Shown: positions 1-7,457, counted from the first letter of the stretch. The stretch is DNA of 40,042 nucleotides from Paenibacillus gorillae (GCF_000513275.1 NZ_CBVJ010000073.1:1-40042), one strand, 5' to 3'. Notes: generated from the sequence alone by a model not told the origin. A program made the numbers and translations.

Positions 1-119
1 ATTTTGAACGCTGTTTTGGGCCGTTTGAGTCTCATCAGCCTGCACTTTTGCATTTTGTTGCTCATTTCGAATGGGAATGGGGGCGATTTTCGCAGACAGA
101 CAGCCTAGAAAAAACGCAA

Positions 120-152
120 ATGCCCCTTCGTTTCGCGAAAACGGAGGGGCAT
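120..152. terminator. Strong stem-loop terminator downstream of the first TetR gene
   Basis: A stem of about 14 bp runs from ATGCCCC to GGGGCAT, with one G-T wobble and the loop CGCGA. On the minus strand it is followed by a T-rich tract (complement of 108-119), so it fits as the terminator of the leftward TetR gene. It could also end a gene entering from the left of the window. I see no gene in the first 222 bases. Confidence 0.75.
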
Positions 153-222
153 TCTTATAGTTAACTGTATTTCGTTTTTTATATACCTATATTTTCCAAT
201 CACCCTTCGATTAACTAGCCCC

Positions 223-840
223 TTAGCTCCCCGTCCTTCCGGACAGTCCATCCCAAACACTCATTAACTGCGTAATAGCAGCCTCTATTGTCGCAATCGG
301 CACACCATCCCTGGCTTGTGAAGAAATCCCCCGGAGAAAGGTGTCAAACAAAGTAACCAGCATAGCGACATCCGTTGAAGCGGGCAAATCTCCATTTGCA
401 ACAGCTCGTCCTATACAATCCCTCTGCCAGCCCTTAACCTTCTCCCGTTCCTGGAATAACAGCTCTTGGATGTGTTTAAGCTCTGGGGAACAATTTATCG
501 CGGACAAGGTGACCAGACAACCTAGAGGATGGGATGCCTCTGTCTGCATCCTTGCAGATCTCCGTAATCCCTCCTCGATCGCTGCTCTCGGTCTCAAGCT
601 GCTGTCTCTAAAACTTTCAGATACCTGTCCATGTGTTGAAATATATACATCCACTGCTTCTCGGAACAATGCTTCCTTAGATTCGAACGCGGCGTAAAAG
701 CTCGCTGCTGAAATATTCCCCATCGCAGAGCGCAGCTGAGCAAGGGATGTGGACTCAAAACCGTGCTCCCAAAAAAGAAGCATGGCAGCAACAATCGCCT
801 CATCTCGATTGAAGGCACGAGGGCGTCCTGTTCTTGGCAT
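223..840 (-). CDS. TetR/AcrR-family transcriptional repressor, divergent from an MFS exporter
   Basis: A TetR-type DNA-binding repressor of about 205 aa. The N-terminus (GRPRAFNRDEAI, then a helix-turn-helix ending SAASFYAAFESKEALF) is the standard TetR head. The variable remainder should bind an unknown ligand. I place the start at 840 because AAAGGGGGA sits 9 nt upstream; an in-frame ATG at 858 would make that ribosome-binding site part of the coding sequence. The gene is divergent from an MFS transporter, and the two promoters share a palindrome at 886-896. It therefore probably represses both itself and the transporter. The ligand cannot be read from sequence. Confidence 0.9.
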   Translation of the reverse strand: MPRTGRPRAFNRDEAIVAAMLLFWEHGFESTSLAQLRSAMGNISAASFYAAFESKEALFREAVDVYISTHGQVSESFRDSSLRPRAAIEEGLRRSARMQTEASHPLGCLVTLSAINCSPELKHIQELLFQEREKVKGWQRDCIGRAVANGDLPASTDVAMLVTLFDTFLRGISSQARDGVPIATIEAAITQLMSVWDGLSGRTGS

Positions 841-865
841 AAAATGTCCCCCTTTCATTACTTAT

Positions 866-894
866 ATACTAATCGTTCCAAAAGTCCTTGACAA
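866..894 (-). promoter_or_regulatory. Promoter of the TetR gene
   Basis: On the minus strand, TTGTCA (complement of 889-894), a 17-nt spacer and TAGTAT (complement of 866-871) form a good sigma-A promoter about 25 nt upstream of the TetR start codon. Its -35 box lies within the palindrome at 886-896. Confidence 0.6.
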
Positions 895-896
895 GG
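886..896. promoter_or_regulatory. Candidate TetR operator shared by both divergent promoters
   Basis: CCTTGACAAGG is a perfect 11-bp palindrome centred on 891. It contains the -35 boxes of both the leftward (TTGTCA) and rightward (TTGACA) promoters. A single TetR dimer bound here would block both genes. The site is read directly from sequence; its use as an operator is inferred from position. Confidence 0.5.
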
Positions 897-916
897 TTTA
901 TCATTGAATTTAACAT
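888..916 (+). promoter_or_regulatory. Promoter of the MFS exporter
   Basis: A consensus TTGACA (888-893), a 17-nt spacer and TAACAT (911-916) precede the MFS gene. The -10 box matches TATAAT at four of six positions. Confidence 0.6.
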
Positions 917-963
917 ATAGAATGATCGATCCACAAATAGACTCATACTAAGGAGGAATTACT

Positions 964-2187
964 TTGTCTCAATTTCCATCATCAAAAAGTGGGGCTCAAT
1001 TGGACAACAACGCTGCAAGACTCCCTTGGCTCGCATTGCTCGCACTTGCGATGACAGGATTTATTTGTATCTTTACAGAAACGATACCGGCTGGTTTACT
1101 GCCGCATCTCGCGGATGGTCTAAACATTAGTAAAGGAATGGCTGGTCAGCTTGTAACTGCTTATGCGGCTGGTTCCATCGTGGCAGCCATTCCATTTGCC
1201 ATATTTACTGGGAGCTTTAGACGCCGTCCGCTTCTGCTCGCCATCATAATAGGCTTTCTCATTTTCAATTCAATTACGGCATTGTCACACAGCTATCTCC
1301 TCACAATGATAGCCCGGTTTTTTGCCGGTGTGTCCGCCGGAGCTGCATGGGGGATGATCGCCGGTTATGCAAGACGAATGGTTCCCGATATTCTAAGAGG
1401 GCGGGCTTTGGCTGTCGCCATGGTAGGAACGCCTCTCGCTCTTACATTCGGTGTACCTGCTGGCACCCTGCTCGGCGACTTGATTGGCTGGCGCCTCGTT
1501 TTTGGACTGATGTCTATTCTGACTATTGGTCTCATTGCATGGGTATTGTGGAAGGTGCCGGATTATCCAGGACAACCAGCCGGTAAAAGATTGACAATCG
1601 GCCAGGTGCTGGTTTTGCCCGGCGTTCGACCAATACTTATGGTCGTGCTGACATGGATGCTGGCACATAACATTTTATATACGTATATTGCACCATTTCT
1701 TGAACCTTTAGGACTCGGTGGGCGCGTGGATCTTATCCTTCTGGTCTTTGGCCTAGTCGCTCTTGTCTCAATCTGGATCGTTGGTCTGCTTATTGACCGT
1801 TACCTGCGCTTGCTCATATTGGTCAGTCTTCTTGGTTTCCTGCTGGTATCCCTTGCATTATGGACAGGCGTCTCATCAGCTGTCTTCGTTTATGCGGCTG
1901 TTGCTTTCTGGGGACTTACCTTTGGCGGCGCTGCCACATTATTGCAAACAGCACTCGCTGAAGCAAGCGGTGAAGAAGGCGTGGATATCGTGATGCCGAT
2001 TAATACTACGGTTTGGAATCTGGCTATCGCTGGTGGAGGGATTGTTGGCGGCAGTCTGCTTGAATCGGTTGGCGTTCAGTCATTCCCAGGCATGCTTGTG
2101 ATATTACTTCTTATTTCGTTGATAATAGCGTGGGGTGCGAAAAAACACGGCTTCCGCAGTAAACAACAAACGCTGCAAGATTCCTGA
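964..2187 (+). CDS. MFS exporter, DHA1-like (12-TM drug/sugar efflux type)
   Basis: A 407-aa major facilitator protein with about 12 hydrophobic segments, expected in the cytoplasmic membrane as a proton-driven exporter. Early residues (FTETIPAGLLPHLADGL) and the following loop (FTGSFRRRPLL) match the DHA1 group of arabinose/drug efflux permeases. It starts with TTG at 964, preceded by AAGGAGG at 950-956. It is divergent from a TetR regulator with overlapping promoters, the usual layout for inducible efflux. The substrate is unknown. A bidirectional terminator follows at 2206-2247. Confidence 0.85.
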   Translation: MSQFPSSKSGAQLDNNAARLPWLALLALAMTGFICIFTETIPAGLLPHLADGLNISKGMAGQLVTAYAAGSIVAAIPFAIFTGSFRRRPLLLAIIIGFLIFNSITALSHSYLLTMIARFFAGVSAGAAWGMIAGYARRMVPDILRGRALAVAMVGTPLALTFGVPAGTLLGDLIGWRLVFGLMSILTIGLIAWVLWKVPDYPGQPAGKRLTIGQVLVLPGVRPILMVVLTWMLAHNILYTYIAPFLEPLGLGGRVDLILLVFGLVALVSIWIVGLLIDRYLRLLILVSLLGFLLVSLALWTGVSSAVFVYAAVAFWGLTFGGAATLLQTALAEASGEEGVDIVMPINTTVWNLAIAGGGIVGGSLLESVGVQSFPGMLVILLLISLIIAWGAKKHGFRSKQQTLQDS

Positions 2188-2205
2188 TTCACGGACCAAA
2201 TAAAG

Positions 2206-2247
2206 AACCCGCCAGGCGCCCTGTAAAAGCAAGGCGTCTAGCGGGTT
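2206..2247. terminator. Bidirectional terminator between convergent genes
   Basis: AACCCGC..GGCGCC pairs with GGCG..GCGGGTT around a 12-nt loop. It lies between the stops of the rightward MFS gene (2187) and the leftward DUF6530-like gene (2266). Confidence 0.7.
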
Positions 2248-2265
2248 TCCAATAGCAAGGCTGAA

Positions 2266-2745
2266 TTAATAGCCCATATCCTTCAATATTTTCGATAACG
2301 TGCGAAGGCGTTCGCCGATCATTTCATCGTCGTCGCTCAAAGCTTGGCTGAACAGCTTAATATCTTCATTAATTCTATCATTGTCTGTACAGATCGACAC
2401 GTTCATCGCGTCCCCTTGCAGACCAACCCGGTCAATGACGGGCTGCTCCGGGTCATACAAATGCTCATACCGGTAAGCCTCGCGGAAATGCTCCAGGGAC
2501 CGGCAAATGAGAATAGACAAATCAAGCACACGATGGAGCGGCAGCTCCTCGGATTGCCTGGACCATTTTTCTCCGGTATATCTCCATACTTTAGCCGAAA
2601 TGTCGACCTTTCCTCTATCATTCCACTGAGCTAAACCCAGGGATAGACCTTTGGCGTCCGTGTTACCGGCCAAGCGGCCGTCAACGTTCTCATAATTTTC
2701 CGATACGACCACTGGTTTATGCTTTAACGTCGTAGGTATTTTCAT
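2266..2745 (-). CDS. Conserved hypothetical protein, DUF6530-like, copy 1
   Basis: A 159-aa soluble protein with no signal peptide or membrane segment. I recall near-identical sequences annotated as DUF6530 in Paenibacillus, but that name is from memory and the function is unknown. By eye it matches the protein at 6785-7264 at about 144 of 159 positions with no gaps, so this is a gene duplication. It is a single-gene unit with its own promoter (2812-2840) and terminator (2206-2247). The promoter and leader resemble those of copy 2, so the duplication included the control region. AGAGGGG lies upstream of the ATG. Confidence 0.8.
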   Translation of the reverse strand: MKIPTTLKHKPVVVSENYENVDGRLAGNTDAKGLSLGLAQWNDRGKVDISAKVWRYTGEKWSRQSEELPLHRVLDLSILICRSLEHFREAYRYEHLYDPEQPVIDRVGLQGDAMNVSICTDNDRINEDIKLFSQALSDDDEMIGERLRTLSKILKDMGY

Positions 2746-2811
2746 CTATACCCCTCTTTCCTCTAACCCGTGTATGTACTACATTGTACTAAATTACTAA
2801 ACGACGGTTTC

Positions 2812-2840
2812 ATCTTATCTTGGATTGCAGCGGTAGTCAA
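2812..2840 (-). promoter_or_regulatory. Promoter of DUF6530-like copy 1
   Basis: TTGACT (complement of 2835-2840), a 17-nt spacer and TAAGAT (complement of 2812-2817). The same arrangement and related flanking bases occur in front of copy 2. The leader keeps part of that copy's 8-bp repeat: TTACT at 2794 and GTACT at 2786 on the plus strand. Confidence 0.6.
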
Positions 2841-2888
2841 TCTGCAGATGATACAGGGACATAACGATTACAGGAAAAACAAACGACG

Positions 2889-2918
2889 AAACCCGCCAAT
2901 TTCTCAATTGACGGGTTT
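2889..2918 (-). terminator. Terminator at the end of the AAA/VWA operon
   Basis: AAACCCG..CAATT pairs with AATTG..CGGGTTT around a 4-nt loop. On the minus strand a T-rich stretch follows (complement of 2870-2885). It lies 10 bp beyond the stop of the GIY-YIG-like gene. Confidence 0.7.
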
Positions 2919-2927
2919 ATACCAACC

Positions 2928-3296
2928 TTAATTTATTTCTTTAAGCGGCTTATTATAGCCTCTGTCTCCGAAGGGCTGCAGCTTCTGGAACCAAGGCTTC
3001 AAAATCTGCTTCATTTCCCAGCGGATATCCGTTATCTTCTCGGCATCCTTCTGCTCCAGCACCTCGTATTCGAACGCATCGGCTCCGCCAAACTCCTTCC
3101 ACTCCTTCTGCAGCTCAGCATTTGCGAATTTCCCCATATCCAGCTGCATCTGCAGCGTGAACCATTTGTTCTTCAAGTTGGGATAACTGTCGATATAGAT
3201 TTTGCCGTTCACTTTGTTCTTAATCTGAGCGACGCCCATATAGACCTTGATCTTCTTGTACTCCTCGACTAGTTCCCTTCTCTTATTCTTATCCAT
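2928..3296 (-). CDS. Small GIY-YIG-fold-like protein, probably catalytically degenerate
   Basis: A 122-aa protein resembling the short GIY-YIG nuclease-family proteins of Bacilli. The core segment (GVAQIKNKVNGKIYID, about residues 21-36) aligns with the GIY..YIG motif, but GIY reads GVA and YIG reads YID. The usual helix arginine is also not evident, so nuclease activity is doubtful. The remainder (aromatic- and lysine-rich, ending FGDRGYNKPL) is typical of this small family as I remember it. It is the last gene of the leftward unit, 43 bp after the VWA gene, with AAGGAGAG before the ATG. A terminator follows immediately. Confidence 0.7.
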   Translation of the reverse strand: MDKNKRRELVEEYKKIKVYMGVAQIKNKVNGKIYIDSYPNLKNKWFTLQMQLDMGKFANAELQKEWKEFGGADAFEYEVLEQKDAEKITDIRWEMKQILKPWFQKLQPFGDRGYNKPLKEIN

Positions 3297-3339
3297 ATCG
3301 TTTCTCTCCTTATTGTGGCTGATGAATAGTTATTGAACG

Positions 3340-4401
3340 TTACAAATACCGGGCGATAATCCGAACCAGCTTGGCAGGCAGCTCCTGTAAGTTTGTAATG
3401 TCCAAAAAACGCTCATCGCCATAGATTTCACTAATGACATCCTTATCTTGACCGATTGCAGCAGCCAGAAAGGTAACACCCTTCCGCTCATATTCTTCAA
3501 TGGTTTGCTGCATGTCGGTAACAGCATAGCTTCCCGTATAGTTATCCATTGCTTTGGGCTGTCCGTCACTGATACTAATAAGCAGCTTAGTCTGCTGAGA
3601 GGATGCCGCTAACCGTTCCGCCATAATTCGAAGCGCCATTCCATCCCGGTTGTTGCTTCTAGCTTGAATCCCCATCAGCCTGAACCGGTCGCCGGCATCC
3701 GGTCTCTCATAGTCTGTATAAGCAAAGATCGACATTTGCTCCAGCCTGGAGACATCCGCCGTATCACCATTGATCAGAATTGGAATCTGACAAATTTGGC
3801 AAAATTCATAGACCGCGATAACGGCTCGCTTAGCTGCTTCCAATCTACCGAATGCAGACATCGATGCGGATTCATCAACCCTTAGACCAACTATTAGAGA
3901 AGGAGATTCCGTTGGAGGACGTTTTTTGGCAAAATATCTATAGTCCCTATAAGCAACACTGTCTGCTTGAAACTTGCTGCCGTAATAACGATTCCTCGTA
4001 AAATCGGAAGAAACCTCATGCTCCAGGAGTGGAAGAGTCTTTTTGGCGATTTCCCTCACGACAGGCATGAGCCCTTTGCTTAGACTGGCATATTCCTGTT
4101 GATGGCCTTCATCGTATGCAGGGCGGTGTACGATAAGCTTCACTTTATCATGAATAGTGCCGGATACGATCTCCCTAGCGTTACGATTCAGCTGCTTGCG
4201 GAACTCGCGTTCTTGCTGCTTAGCATCCTCTAGCATCGGTTCGGGATTGGCCTGATGATAGCGGGGAGATCCGTTCTCCCCCGTATCCGAGCTTTCCATA
4301 TCAGTAAAGTCTTCTTCAGATACTTGGGAAGAGCTTTCCTCACTATCCGCTGATTTTTTCAATGATACCCCTTTTTCCTCTTCAAGGCTGTCATTGTCCA
4401 A
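3340..4401 (-). CDS. VWA-domain protein, partner of the MoxR-type ATPase
   Basis: About 353 aa. Residues 1-60 are acidic, Ser/Glu-rich and probably disordered. Residues about 165-353 form a von Willebrand A domain with an intact MIDAS motif, DESAS (D176, S178, S180), and the later SDG (D279). It resembles the C-terminal half of CobT-like VWA proteins; the remembered AAA-linked relatives are much longer, so the N-terminal part may be missing here. MoxR ATPases and VWA proteins usually act as a pair that remodels or activates a target. The start is uncertain. TTG at 4401 lacks a well-spaced ribosome-binding site, and the frame is open back into the ATPase gene (see the A9 site at 4459-4467). 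A later TTG with AAAAAGGGG before it is another option. Confidence 0.8.
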   Translation of the reverse strand: MDNDSLEEEKGVSLKKSADSEESSSQVSEEDFTDMESSDTGENGSPRYHQANPEPMLEDAKQQEREFRKQLNRNAREIVSGTIHDKVKLIVHRPAYDEGHQQEYASLSKGLMPVVREIAKKTLPLLEHEVSSDFTRNRYYGSKFQADSVAYRDYRYFAKKRPPTESPSLIVGLRVDESASMSAFGRLEAAKRAVIAVYEFCQICQIPILINGDTADVSRLEQMSIFAYTDYERPDAGDRFRLMGIQARSNNRDGMALRIMAERLAASSQQTKLLISISDGQPKAMDNYTGSYAVTDMQQTIEEYERKGVTFLAAAIGQDKDVISEIYGDERFLDITNLQELPAKLVRIIARYL

Positions 4402-4436
4402 ATCTCCGGCGTCTATCTCCCCCTCAATCTTGATTT

Positions 4437-5555
4437 CTAGGGCATCGTTATTTTTTCGTTTTTTTTTACTTCGTTCACAACGCCCTCTAGACTAGCGATC
4501 AAACCATGTTTTTCTAATGCTTCCTCCAAAATTTTAATTTCCTCTGGATCGGTTGTGATCTTGTAGATGACCTTATGATACAGTGATTCTTTCGCTGAGG
4601 CTCCGCCGGCAACCGCATCGGTCCAGTAGAACAGCGAACGCATTCCCGCCACGCCTTTGATCGCATTAGCCCGGGCTGCCTGATCCAATACCATTATACT
4701 TTCAGCTAAAATGCTCAGCACTTCCTCGTCCGCATAGCCTGTCTTGGACATTGCACGTTCCATCATCGTTTCTTTGGCAGGCAGATCCATCTTCTCCGAA
4801 TGCTGAACTCTGTCGCGCAGCGCTTCGTTAAGCGGCCGGGCCCCCGCATAGCTGCGGTTTGTTGTAATGACTGCGATGAAATCCTGATGTCTGCGTATCA
4901 TTTCAGTCGGAAGATTGATGCTGCCGTCCAGCTCCAAAGCAGAGTTTAACGCCATGAGCACCGCAGCATCCCGAATAACATTAGGCTCTTGAATTTCCAG
5001 CAGATAGCCTTGCTGATACGCTCTGACAATCTCCGACGGGTAAAACCGGTACTCGACTGCTTCGCCATCCGTATACTCCGACGCGTGCTTCAGCAGTTGC
5101 TTCATCTTTAAGCCCGCTTGCTCCTGAGTCATCCCGAGCACATTCATCAAAATTTCAGTTGCGCTTTGAAAGCCGTCGCTTTCATACAGAGCCTTCATAA
5201 CAGCTTGCTCCGCAGGCTCCAGCTTCTCCAATTGCTCGGACGAAATAACAGGCAGAATTGCACCAATAATATCCGATTTATCCATATCGGCAAAACAGGT
5301 CACTTTCGTATACGGCAGCCCGAAGTTTGCCGATAATGCTTTTGCGAGCTGTGTTTTGCCGGAGCCAGCATCCCCTTCCAGCAAAATATTGGCGATTTTC
5401 ATCTCCCCGCGATGCCAATTGCGCTTTACTTCTTTGCTAATGCGCTGCTCTTCTTCGCTAACTTTATGAGAAGCAGGCTTTTGCCATATCAGCTTCTTTT
5501 CCGCTTCGGTCAGTTGTCTCGCAGGTGACAGCTCATATTGCTCATATGCAGTCAT
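4437..5555 (-). CDS. MoxR/CobS-like AAA+ ATPase
   Basis: A 372-aa AAA+ ATPase. Walker A is GDAGSGKT (61-68). The Walker B position reads LLEIQE (185-190), which I recall as normal for a group of Firmicute MoxR relatives (EIQEP). A sensor-1-like ITTNR is at 230-234, and RPLNEALRDR follows. Between Walker A and B there is an extra helical stretch (about 104-160). Such ATPases work as hexamers with VWA partners, and the VWA gene follows directly. The start lies 18 bp after the MFS stop, so the genes are co-transcribed. The 3' end carries a run of nine A residues that could allow slippage into the VWA frame. The target is unknown. Confidence 0.85.
   Translation of the reverse strand: MTAYEQYELSPARQLTEAEKKLIWQKPASHKVSEEEQRISKEVKRNWHRGEMKIANILLEGDAGSGKTQLAKALSANFGLPYTKVTCFADMDKSDIIGAILPVISSEQLEKLEPAEQAVMKALYESDGFQSATEILMNVLGMTQEQAGLKMKQLLKHASEYTDGEAVEYRFYPSEIVRAYQQGYLLEIQEPNVIRDAAVLMALNSALELDGSINLPTEMIRRHQDFIAVITTNRSYAGARPLNEALRDRVQHSEKMDLPAKETMMERAMSKTGYADEEVLSILAESIMVLDQAARANAIKGVAGMRSLFYWTDAVAGGASAKESLYHKVIYKITTDPEEIKILEEALEKHGLIASLEGVVNEVKKNEKITMP
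4459..4467 (-). other. A9 run forming possible -1 frameshift heptamers at the AAA/VWA junction
   Basis: In the ATPase reading frame the codons are GTA AAA AAA AAC. This creates in-frame A-AAA-AAA and A-AAA-AAC heptamers, both of the X-XXY-YYZ type. The -1 frame is open from here into the VWA gene without a stop, past the ATPase stop TAG at 4437-4439. Slippage by ribosome or polymerase would give an ATPase-VWA fusion. I have not found a clear stimulatory hairpin. Confidence 0.35.
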
Positions 5556-5573
5556 TTTCCACTTCCCCTTCTG

Positions 5574-6785
5574 TCATGATGCTTGACTACTTTCTGCTTT
5601 TCTTCTTTTCTCAACAATAATAGGAAGCAGTAAAATCGCACCGGCAATCGTCAAACAACCGCTCACCATATAGACCGACATTAAGGAAAAGGATTCTTTC
5701 AAATAGCCAGTAATGAACATGCCGGTCACCATCATCCCCATAAACGCAGGCATAATTGCTCCCGATACCCGGCCAATAAAGGCAGCTTCCGTATTGCGTA
5801 CAAGCAGTGTCTGAATGCCGCCTTGTACGAAAGGATAGACCAGACCGCTGATTACCAGCAGCGTTATCGTCAGCCAGATCAACGATGAAGCGCCAATTCC
5901 TATCGTACAGACAGCTGTAATGATTAAACCGATCATGAGCAGCAGCTGCGGCTTCACCTTTTTCGCAATCCCCATAATGACAGCTCCGCCAACCAGCATC
6001 GCTGCGCCATTGGCCATTACGAGCCACTGCAGAAATTGTTTATCCTGTCCCAGCTTCTCGATAACAAGGAAGATCTGAAGGGGCTGTATCAAACCGGAAG
6101 CTAATCCGACAGCCGCGAAAGTCATCGTTAACGTTTTTAAAGATTTGTTGGAGCCGATATACCGCAGCCCGTCCGTCAATTCCTTCATGAAGTTTCCTGA
6201 AGCGCTGGACTTTGTCTCCTCTGCATCTCGCGGAAGCGTTGAGAGGATAACCGATGAGCCAATGAACAGAATAGCGGTCAGAATCAAACATACGTTAATG
6301 CCAAATCGGATGAAAATAAAGGTGCCGACAACCGGACCGAGCACCGTAAAGACAGCGACGATCGTCTGGGACATCGCCATCACGCCTTGCAGCTGCTCGC
6401 CGGGCACATGCCGTTTGTACAGCTTCATAGCTGATGGCTGAGAAAATTGCGACAAACTCGCGGAAATAAACGATCCGACTAGAAGGGCGATCCATCCCCC
6501 GTTCATAACGGTAAGCAATACGGCCATAACGGATAAGGATGACAACAAGTCACTCCATACCATCGTCCGCTTCGGCCGCCATCTGTCGGCAAAGGTGCCG
6601 CCAATTAAGCCGAAAATAAAGATCGGAGCGAACTCCGCAACCGAAATTAGCGATACATATACCGAATTGTTATTCGTTAACTCGGTCACATACAGAAGGA
6701 CGGAATAATTCCGGATCCAGATGCCCAATTGCAGCAGCACCCGGGAAAAAATAATCGTTCGAACATAACGATTGGAAAACATCAC
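5574..6785 (-). CDS. MFS transporter (DHA3/MefA-like)
   Basis: About 402 aa with 10-12 hydrophobic segments, expected in the cytoplasmic membrane. The loop GGTFADRWRPKRTMVWSDLL (about 62-81) is the MFS loop-2 signature as found in DHA3/macrolide-efflux-like proteins, and the sequence SQFSQPSAMKLYK is also typical. The upstream DUF6530-like stop overlaps the start as TAGTG, giving GTG at 6785 or ATG at 6782, so translation is probably coupled. It is the second gene of the leftward unit and lies 18 bp before the ATPase gene. Its link to AAA/VWA chaperone genes is unusual. The substrate is unknown. Confidence 0.85.
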   Translation of the reverse strand: MMFSNRYVRTIIFSRVLLQLGIWIRNYSVLLYVTELTNNNSVYVSLISVAEFAPIFIFGLIGGTFADRWRPKRTMVWSDLLSSLSVMAVLLTVMNGGWIALLVGSFISASLSQFSQPSAMKLYKRHVPGEQLQGVMAMSQTIVAVFTVLGPVVGTFIFIRFGINVCLILTAILFIGSSVILSTLPRDAEETKSSASGNFMKELTDGLRYIGSNKSLKTLTMTFAAVGLASGLIQPLQIFLVIEKLGQDKQFLQWLVMANGAAMLVGGAVIMGIAKKVKPQLLLMIGLIITAVCTIGIGASSLIWLTITLLVISGLVYPFVQGGIQTLLVRNTEAAFIGRVSGAIMPAFMGMMVTGMFITGYLKESFSLMSVYMVSGCLTIAGAILLLPIIVEKRRKAESSQAS

Positions 6786-7264
6786 TAATACCCCATATCC
6801 TGTAAAATTTTTGATAATGCCCGCAAACGCTCGCCGATCATTTCATCATCGTCGCTTAGCGCTTGACTAAACAGCTTAATATCTTCATTAATTTTCTCAT
6901 TGTCCGTGCATATCGCTACGCTCATCGCGTCCCCTTGCAGGCCGATCCGGTCAATGACGGGCTGCTGCGGATCATACAAATGCTCATAGCGATACGCTTC
7001 GCTGAAATGCTCCAGTGAGCGGCAAATGAGAATGGACAAATCCAGCACGCGATGGAGCGGCAGCTCTTCCGATTGCCTGGACCACTTTTCACCCGTGTAT
7101 CTCCATACCTTAGCCGATATATCGATCTTCCCTCTATCGTTCCACTGGGCGAGTCCCAGAGACAGCCCTTTCGCATCCGTATTTCGGGCCATTCGGCCAT
7201 CAACCTTCTCGTAATTTTCCGATACGACAACAGGCTTATGTTTTAATGCAGCTGGAATTTTCAT
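6785..7264 (-). CDS. Conserved hypothetical protein, DUF6530-like, copy 2
   Basis: A 159-aa soluble protein, ungapped and about 90% identical to the product of 2266-2745. The fifteen differences I count are scattered and mostly conservative (for example V47I, D122E, R123K), as expected of two copies both kept under selection. This copy heads the five-gene unit and its stop codon overlaps the next gene's start by 1 nt. Its promoter is at 7324-7352 and a run of 8-bp repeats lies in the leader (7282-7318). AAGAGGAGA precedes the ATG. The function is unknown; its position ahead of an MFS/AAA/VWA set suggests it is part of that system. Confidence 0.8.
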   Translation of the reverse strand: MKIPAALKHKPVVVSENYEKVDGRMARNTDAKGLSLGLAQWNDRGKIDISAKVWRYTGEKWSRQSEELPLHRVLDLSILICRSLEHFSEAYRYEHLYDPQQPVIDRIGLQGDAMSVAICTDNEKINEDIKLFSQALSDDDEMIGERLRALSKILQDMGY

Positions 7265-7281
7265 CTTTCTCCTCTTTCCTT

Positions 7282-7318
7282 TTACTAATTTACTAAGTTA
7301 CTTATTTACTAAATTACT
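7282..7318. repeat. Five TTACT repeats at an exact 8-bp pitch in the leader of DUF6530-like copy 2
   Basis: TTACT starts at 7282, 7290, 7298, 7306 and 7314 (AGTAA on the transcribed strand). All five lie between the -10 box and the ribosome-binding site. The copy 1 leader keeps one TTACT and two GTACT. They could be a regulator-binding array or an unstructured leader element. The pattern is seen in sequence; the function is inferred. Confidence 0.55.
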
Positions 7319-7323
7319 GCTTA

Positions 7324-7352
7324 ATCGTATATTGGATTTTAGCGTTCGTCAA
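7324..7352 (-). promoter_or_regulatory. Promoter of the DUF6530-MFS-AAA-VWA-GIY unit
   Basis: TTGACG (complement of 7347-7352), a 17-nt spacer and TACGAT (complement of 7324-7329). It resembles the copy 1 promoter in spacing and flanking bases. Confidence 0.6.
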
Positions 7353-7424
7353 GTGGCTTCCGCTAATTTACATTTTGAACGTTGGCAGCTCCGAAGAAAA
7401 TCTGCCCCCTTCGACTGCATAGAA

Positions 7425-7457
7425 AAAAGGCCCATGCGTATTCGCACAGGCCCTTTT
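7425..7457 (-). terminator. Second terminator after the AbrB-family gene
   Basis: Read on the minus strand, AAAGGGCCTGTGCG pairs with CGCATGGGCCTTT (three G-T wobbles) around AATA, followed by six T residues. It is the second of two tandem terminators that separate the AbrB-family gene from the unit to its left. Confidence 0.75.
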
